Source: Distichodus sexfasciatus
Taxonomy: Eukaryota; Chordata; Actinopteri; Characiformes; Distichodontidae
Assembly: GCA_032718565.1 (NCBI GenBank)
Contig: JAVGVS010000479.1
Span: 1-64,000, forward strand
DNA: 64,000 nucleotides
Reading direction: 5' to 3'
Shown: one piece after another, positions 58,961 through 64,000 of the stretch
Numbering within the stretch: the first letter of the stretch is position 1
Layout: each line of letters opens with the position of its first letter
The notes under the pieces: model-generated
Told to the model about the DNA's origin: nothing
Databases searched by the model: none
Seen by the model: the letters and a program-made list of their open reading frames with translations, nothing else
Translations under genes and position numbers: made by a program

Positions 58961-60567
58961 ATGGGGGTTTCATTCTCAGGCGATCCCCCAGCTCCTCCTC
59001 CTCAGACCCTCCTGGTGGGCTTCCTCTCCAGTGATGTCCCCCTTGACTCCACCCACTTGACTCATGGCTCCGCCCTTGACTCCACCCACTTGACTCTTGG
59101 CTCCGCCCCTGGCTCCGTCCACTCTGCCCCTTACTTTCCACACTGTGTTCTCCCTCTGTGCCGCCATTGGCTCCCTTCTCACTCAGCCTAATCTTGTCTT
59201 TCACGCCCGCCTCCCGCTGTTTCACACCCTCCTTGACCTATACGCTGCCCTCACTGACCCAGGTTGCCTCACCCGTTCCGCCACCCTGTCTGACCTCCTT
59301 TTTCGGGCCCAGGTTGCCCTCACCACTCTGTTCCAGAATGTGTACACCCCTGACTTACCTGACCCTGTACTCGACCTTTCCACCACAACCCGGACTGTTC
59401 CTGACATTCAAACCCTGTCAGCCTCTAGGGAGTCAGCCACTGGAGAGGCCCCGCAACCCACGTCTGCGCTGGAAGCGCCCACGCAGCCAGAGCCCACTGC
59501 CGAGGAGGCCTTGCAGCCAGAGCCCGCTGCCGAGGAGGCCTTGCAGCCCGAGCCCGCTGCCAAGGAGGCCTTGCAGCCCAAGTCCGCTGCCGAGGAGGCC
59601 ACACTGCCCATGTCCGCGCCGGAGGCGTCCACGCCACCCACGCCCGCGCCAGAGCGTCCACGCCGCTCACGCCCGCGCCGGAGGTGTCCACGCCGCCCGC
59701 GCCGGAGGCGCCCACGCCCGTGCCGGAGGCGCCCACGCCCGTGCCGGAGGCTCCCACGCCCGTGCCGGAGGCGCCCCAGCAGTTCCCGTCATTCGTCGGG
59801 TTCCCGCCCCAGCAGTTTCCGTCGTTCGTCGGGTTCCCGCCGGCAGCCAAGCTCATTCCAGGGGTGAACGCACCCACCATGCCAAGCCATGCTGCCGAGG
59901 AGGCGCTCACACTGAGCCATGCTGCCGAGGAGGCGCTCACGCCGAGCCATGCTGCCGAGGAGGCGCTCACGCCGAGCCCTGCTGCCGAAGAGGCGCTCAC
60001 GCCGAGCCATGTTGCCGAGGAGGCGCTCCCTCCGAGCCGATGAGGCGCGCATGCCGAAAGAGGCCACCGCGACTGTGTCTGCCACCCTCGAGGCCACCGA
60101 GACTGTGTCTGCCACCCTCGAGGCCACCGAGATTGTGTCTGCCGCCTTCCAGGCCACTGAGACTGTGTCTGCCACCCTCGAGGCCACCGAGACTGTGTCT
60201 GCCACCCTCGAGGCCATCGAGACTGTGTCTGCCACCCTCGAGGCCATCGAGACTGTGTTTGCCGCCCTCGAGGCCACCGAGACTGTGTCTGCCACCCTCG
60301 AGGCCACCGAGATTGTGTCTGCTGCCTTCGAGGCCACTGAGCTGTGTCTGCCACCCTCGAGGCCACCAAGACTGTGTCTGCCGCCCTCGAGGCCACCGCG
60401 ACTGTGTCTGCCACCCTCGAGGCCATCGAGACTGTGTCTGCCGCCCTCGAGGCCACCGAGACTGTGTCTGCCGCCCTTGAGGCCACCGAGACTGTGTCTG
60501 TGTCTCAGCCCGTGCCTGCTCCTGCTTGGGGACAGGGGTTATGCCTGCCTGCCTGCCTTACCTTTTA
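58961..60567 (+). pseudogene. Repeat-coded Ala/Pro-rich ORF, frameshifted
   Basis: GC-rich and unlike everything around it. One reading path starts near 59097 (LYAALTDPGCLTRSATLSDL), then runs through tandem peptide repeats: AEEALQPEPA, then VPEAPTP, then SHAAEEALTP, then about 15 copies of a 10-residue unit EATETVSATL coded by a 30-bp repeat at 60061-60510. The path shifts frame near 59680, 60040 and 60345, so as it stands it is broken. Because the repeat length is divisible by three, all frames on both strands stay open, including a 440-codon and an antisense 353-codon frame. Possibly part of a mobile element. No domain recognised. Confidence 0.4.
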
Positions 60568-60985
60568 ACCCCTTACCCAGAACCTCAAACTGAGGCAGAG
60601 AAGGCGTTTAACACTGCCCACAGCAGAACAAGGGCATGAATTGAGATGACCTTTGGCCAACTAAAGTCAAGGTTTGAAATTTATACACACCACATATCTT
60701 TTAGACCAATGTTTCAGGCTAACATATTTCCTATACTTCCTCCTGATTTTTCCTATATTTCCTCCTGATTTAGGTGACTGAAAGGCCTCAGAGTAAGGCC
60801 AGACTGTGCATGCAATATTGTGGTTGCCTGTGCAGTCCTACACAACATTGCACACATCCGCCGGGAGAGACTGCCCACACCCATGGCAGAGGAGCAGTGG
60901 GAGGACATTCCCCCTCCTGAAGAGGGAATAGATGGAAGGAGTGGAACCTTTATAGAGATACCTATTTCACATAGCCACTGGTGAT
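60560..60985 (+). mobile_element. PIF/Harbinger transposase fragment
   Basis: Translated pieces read EAEKAFNTAHSRTRA, then IEMTFGQLKSRF, then CACNIVVACAVLHNIAHI and EEQWEDIPPPEEG: the C-terminal part of a HARBI1-like DDE transposase, with a stop and a gap. From about 61481 back to 61375 the minus strand reads QDIHAICKRKLPLSVEREKL, possibly the second (Myb-like) Harbinger protein; this is less sure. Confidence 0.7.
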
Positions 60986-61689
60986 GGTCATGCCTTCACC
61001 ATTCTGGAAAAAAAAAAAATTAAAAACCACACATGCTGAGAATTAAGAATTGTCTTTATTGAAGGATACATTTTAATCAGACATTGTGTGAAGCTGTGGA
61101 GAGAGAGAACAGAAAGTTCAAACACAGCAAGCAAGGGTTAAAACGGAAACAGGCAAACAAAAGGAATGCTCGGTATGTAGCTCTAGGCATAACAATACTT
61201 CGCAAGGAACGGTTGAAACTGAGGGTCTTTAAATACTGATAACTTGTCTATGATAGGCTAATATTCCGGTGACGTTGATCTGGTGATTTGAGGTTGTTGC
61301 GAAGATCTGGAGCTGGAGTTTGATGAGGCGGACTCCTCCCTTGGTCTGGGCAGGGCTCTCACACTATACGTGTGTACATACATCCTTCTCTAGTTTCTTG
61401 ATCTCCAAGGCTTTTGTATTCAAAGTCTAGCTTCTCCCTTTCAACAGACAGGGGCAGCTTTCTTTTACAAATGGCATGTATATCCTGTGAAAACAGATAA
61501 TGGGTCACAAAGAAGCTTAGTATGTTGGTAATAATAGGTAGGAGTTACTTACTTCACTCCTTGCTGAAGGGGACTGTGGTGTGGTTAAATCCTGCAGTAA
61601 AGTATATTGTTAATAAATTCTTCAGACTGCAAACACATCCAAAGATATTTCATATGTGGCCGTACTTCTGGCATGTCAGTGTCTGCTGA
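60986..61689. other. Transposon-derived flank
   Basis: Follows the Harbinger fragment. Apart from the possible reverse-coded Harbinger second protein noted there, no gene, RNA or clear repeat border was seen. Confidence 0.4.
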
Positions 61690-62530
61690 CCAGAGGTGGA
61701 CAGTAACTAAGTAAATTTACTTGAGTACTGTACTTAAGTAGAGTTTTTGAATATCTGTACTTAACTTGTGTAGTATTTTATTTGGAAACTTAGGACCTCC
61801 ACTTCACTACATTTTAAAGACAAATACTGTACTTTTACTTCACTACATTTCTATCAAGGTTCTCGTTACTCGTTACTTTCAAATCTGTGGATAAAGTGGA
61901 TGTTATTCCCCCTTTTCTAGAAGGTGATTGGTTGTTTGGCAGGTGACAGTCTATCAGTAACCAGTAGGGTTACATCACACTTAGACTGGAACTATAAAAC
62001 CAAGTTCAGACAGTTCTGCTGTTTTCTGTCTTGATTAGAACATTGTTGCTGTTGGAAAGTCATGACACTAGAGGTGTAGAGCTGGGTTTTTAGCAGGTTG
62101 GAATGTTGATTTTATGTTGTGAGCTGCCTTTACAGCTATTGCACTGTCCTCCTGATTAACATACACACATTTGGTGCACACTGCCAGAGCTGGGTCAGGA
62201 CAGTACCATGCTGTTTTGTGGAGGTGTGTATCTTACAATTAATTAATAAAATAAACTAATGACTGGTTTTCTTTATCAGTTTAGGTCGTGTTTTATTCTG
62301 TAACATTCTACCAATTCCTTATTCTACAGGTTCTACAAGCTAGTCTGAGGCATTAGATATTGTAAGTGTTGTGGCAATAATGCAACAATGCAGTGAAAGA
62401 AGATGAACTCTTAATACTTAAATATTTTTTAAAACAAGTACTTAAGTACTTTAACTTAAGTTAAAAAAATTGACTGTACGACTTTCACTTGTATTGGAGT
62501 AACATTTAACGCTGACACTGTTTCCTCGTC
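61690..62530. mobile_element. hAT-like non-autonomous element
   Basis: The left end 'cagaggtggacagtaactaa' with 'tttacttgagtactgtactt', and near the right end 'aagtacttaagtactttaac', form the inverted subterminal repeats of a common fish hAT-type non-autonomous element. No transposase frame. Borders are approximate. Confidence 0.55.
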
Positions 62531-62839
62531 AACAGCCCTAGATGTACTGGGGCCATCAAACTTCAAAATGAGGAATAGTACAGTTGTTGAAGCAACAAAC
62601 AATTGCAAGAAACTATCCTTTATTTAAAACAAAAAAAACATTATATACTTACACAGTGGTCATAAATGTCATGGATTGGTATGGCTGTGGGATCAGCCAG
62701 ATATATTACATCTCCTCTCACTGCAGAGACAGGCATACCAACAGTTTTCAGATATCACTATTAGGGGATGCACACCTATATTTTTCCCGGGCACCTGGGG
62801 GAATGATGTCTTTTGATATCCCCCCTTGATGTTTGCCAG

Positions 62840-63175
62840 ATTTATTGACCTTCATGTGTTAAATTAACAATCGACTGCCATTTCTCTTTACTTAGTTGTG
62901 CTTCTCTTGTCCTGATGTGGAGTGGAACTATGGTCGAATAAGGCTATTCACTCTATAGAACTGAAAGTGAAACTGAGTGCAAGTAAGGGATTATTTGTCA
63001 TTGTGAACATACCAACAGCACCTCTGAATTTTAGCCATCCAGTTTTTTGACAGCACCCAGGGAGCAGTGCTTGGGGATGGTACCTTGCTCATGAGTAACA
63101 CATCGGTACCTTTACCAGTCCGGAATTCAAACGTGCGACCTTCTGATCGCAGGGTCAACACCCTACGTTACCAAC
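62840..63175 (-). mobile_element. SINE and adjoining repeat with an ISRE match
   Basis: 62850-62975 is homologous to 35270-35404 and contains GAAAGTGAAACT at 62963-62974, an exact GAAANNGAAACT core. 62985-63175 is a reverse SINE of the second family. No IFI44-like exon lies nearby in the window, so the site may be repeat-borne. Confidence 0.5.
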
Positions 63176-63441
63176 TGTAAATAAAATCTACTATACAATA
63201 TTTCTTTCAATAAATCATATCCAAACCAAAGTTCTTATTAAGCAGTTGTTTAATTGAATCTTTTAATTATACATTACACTCTATTATTGTAACTCTTCAC
63301 CACTGGAGTATAAAATCCTCTGCGTAAGACAGTCCTCAATATATTTAAAGTTTATATACACAGATCAGGTTCTGGGTACTTTTACCTACATTTCTTTAAC
63401 ACACATGAAACAAAAACTTTACTAAAAAGAAAGTAGACAAG

Positions 63442-63681
63442 TGTTATGCCCCGCCAGGACTTTGGCCATACCAGCCTCATACCACCCCTCATACCACTTT
63501 GGCCTGTCCACCCTCATACCACCCCTCCTGTGTCGGCATGCTGCTCGTTTTTGCCAAGAGAAGAGTTCTGTTCGGTTTGTGGCCCTCGTGCCTGTTTTGT
63601 GTTCCTGTTTTTCAAGTGTCTTAATAAAGAATGGCTTGCAAAAAGACCTCACCTTTTGTCATGCCGACACCCACCGTGACA
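63442..63681 (+). mobile_element. Solo LTR, 240 bp
   Basis: TGTTATGCC...CACCGTGACA, with an AATAAA signal at about 63625 and a perfect 5-bp duplication acaag at 63437-63441 and 63682-63686. The frames at 63422-63707 lie inside it. Confidence 0.85.
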
Positions 63682-63734
63682 ACAAGCTCTTGATCTGTAT
63701 ACTGTGAATGTGGTATTATACAGAGCAATGTCTT

Positions 63735-64000
63735 TGTCACGTTTCCACTCACACCGGGAAGTCGGATGCAAACGCAAATGAGTTGAACACTGAGGTGATT
63801 TATTTACAGGAACACATAACATCCCCACGAAAACACACAGAACACAAAGAGTGGTGAGTGTGAGGGTGAACCGACGAAGACCGACTGAAAAAAACCAACT
63901 AAAAAGACAATAACAAGGGGCCGAACTAAAACACAGGTAAAACTCATAACAAACACAGGAAGCGAGGCCAAGAGTTGACAGACATGAAAATAAACGAAAC
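63735..64000 (-). mobile_element. LTR, reverse, running off the window
   Basis: 'tgtcacgtttccactcacac' and 'aaggggccgaactaaaacac' are the complement of the 340-bp LTR at 52434-52773. The right border lies outside, so whether internal sequence follows is unknown. Confidence 0.7.

Noticed and set aside
59158..60480. The longest open frame in the window (440 codons), with a 353-codon frame antisense to it
   Set aside because: Both owe their openness to GC-rich repeats whose unit is a multiple of three. Another frame gives a more regular peptide, and none is intact.

Overview
This is AT-rich, intron- and transposon-rich vertebrate DNA. Tc1/mariner, Harbinger and hAT-like DNA transposons, tRNA-derived SINEs, LINE 3' ends and Ty3/Gypsy-type LTRs point to a teleost fish; an otophysan such as a catfish is a guess from general character only. 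No bacterial-style gene is present. Most open reading frames are chance frames in introns or repeats; the genes had to be assembled from short exons by splice sites and phase.

The main content is a head-to-tail array of related genes, all on the minus strand, from about 1.3 to 57.9 kb. Each complete copy has the same eight coding exons (about 25, 267-273, 34, 196, 141-147, 172, 101 and 180-192 nt) with the same intron phases, plus an upstream noncoding first exon. The protein is about 375 residues: a tiny N-terminal exon with a perfect MGxxxS myristoylation-type signal, one I-set-like immunoglobulin domain, a PWR..W linker, and an IFI44-type GTPase domain with P-loop, DxxG and TKxD motifs. 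I call these Ig-domain IFI44-like GTPases. Human IFI44 and IFI44L are interferon-induced and carry a TLDc domain where these carry an Ig domain.

Layout, left to right: copy A (1.3-4.8 kb, frameshifted, GTPase exons not visible); copy B (8.3-12.4 kb, last two exons missing); copy C (13.8-18.4 kb, complete, 376 aa); copy D (19.3-24.8 kb, 374 aa); copy E (25.2-30.2 kb, 375 aa, with a second duplicated promoter at 34.1 kb); relic F1 (35.8-36.4 kb); copy G (39.1-45.3 kb, 375 aa); relic F2 (45.5-46.8 kb); copy H (49.5-58.0 kb, 375 aa). D and E are a recent pair; [relic F + unidentified exon + gene] is a larger unit duplicated as F1-G and F2-H. An exact interferon-stimulated response element lies upstream of copy A and a one-mismatch version upstream of B.

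The gaps and introns hold datable insertions: four clean solo LTRs with target-site duplications (or a short 4-bp one), a chimeric LTR remnant, Tc1 elements that entered the same intron of G and H independently, a LINE carrying a nested MITE, and a 21-22 bp minisatellite that differs about eightfold in length between two duplicated segments. Beyond 58 kb there are no recognisable host genes: a repeat-coded alanine/proline-rich broken ORF, a Harbinger transposase fragment, a hAT-like element and LTRs.

Inferred working of the genes: interferon-responsive first exons drive cytosolic GTPases attached to membranes by myristate, with a variable Ig domain that may recognise a ligand and a conserved GTPase engine. 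Only the sequence motifs are seen; the function is inference.
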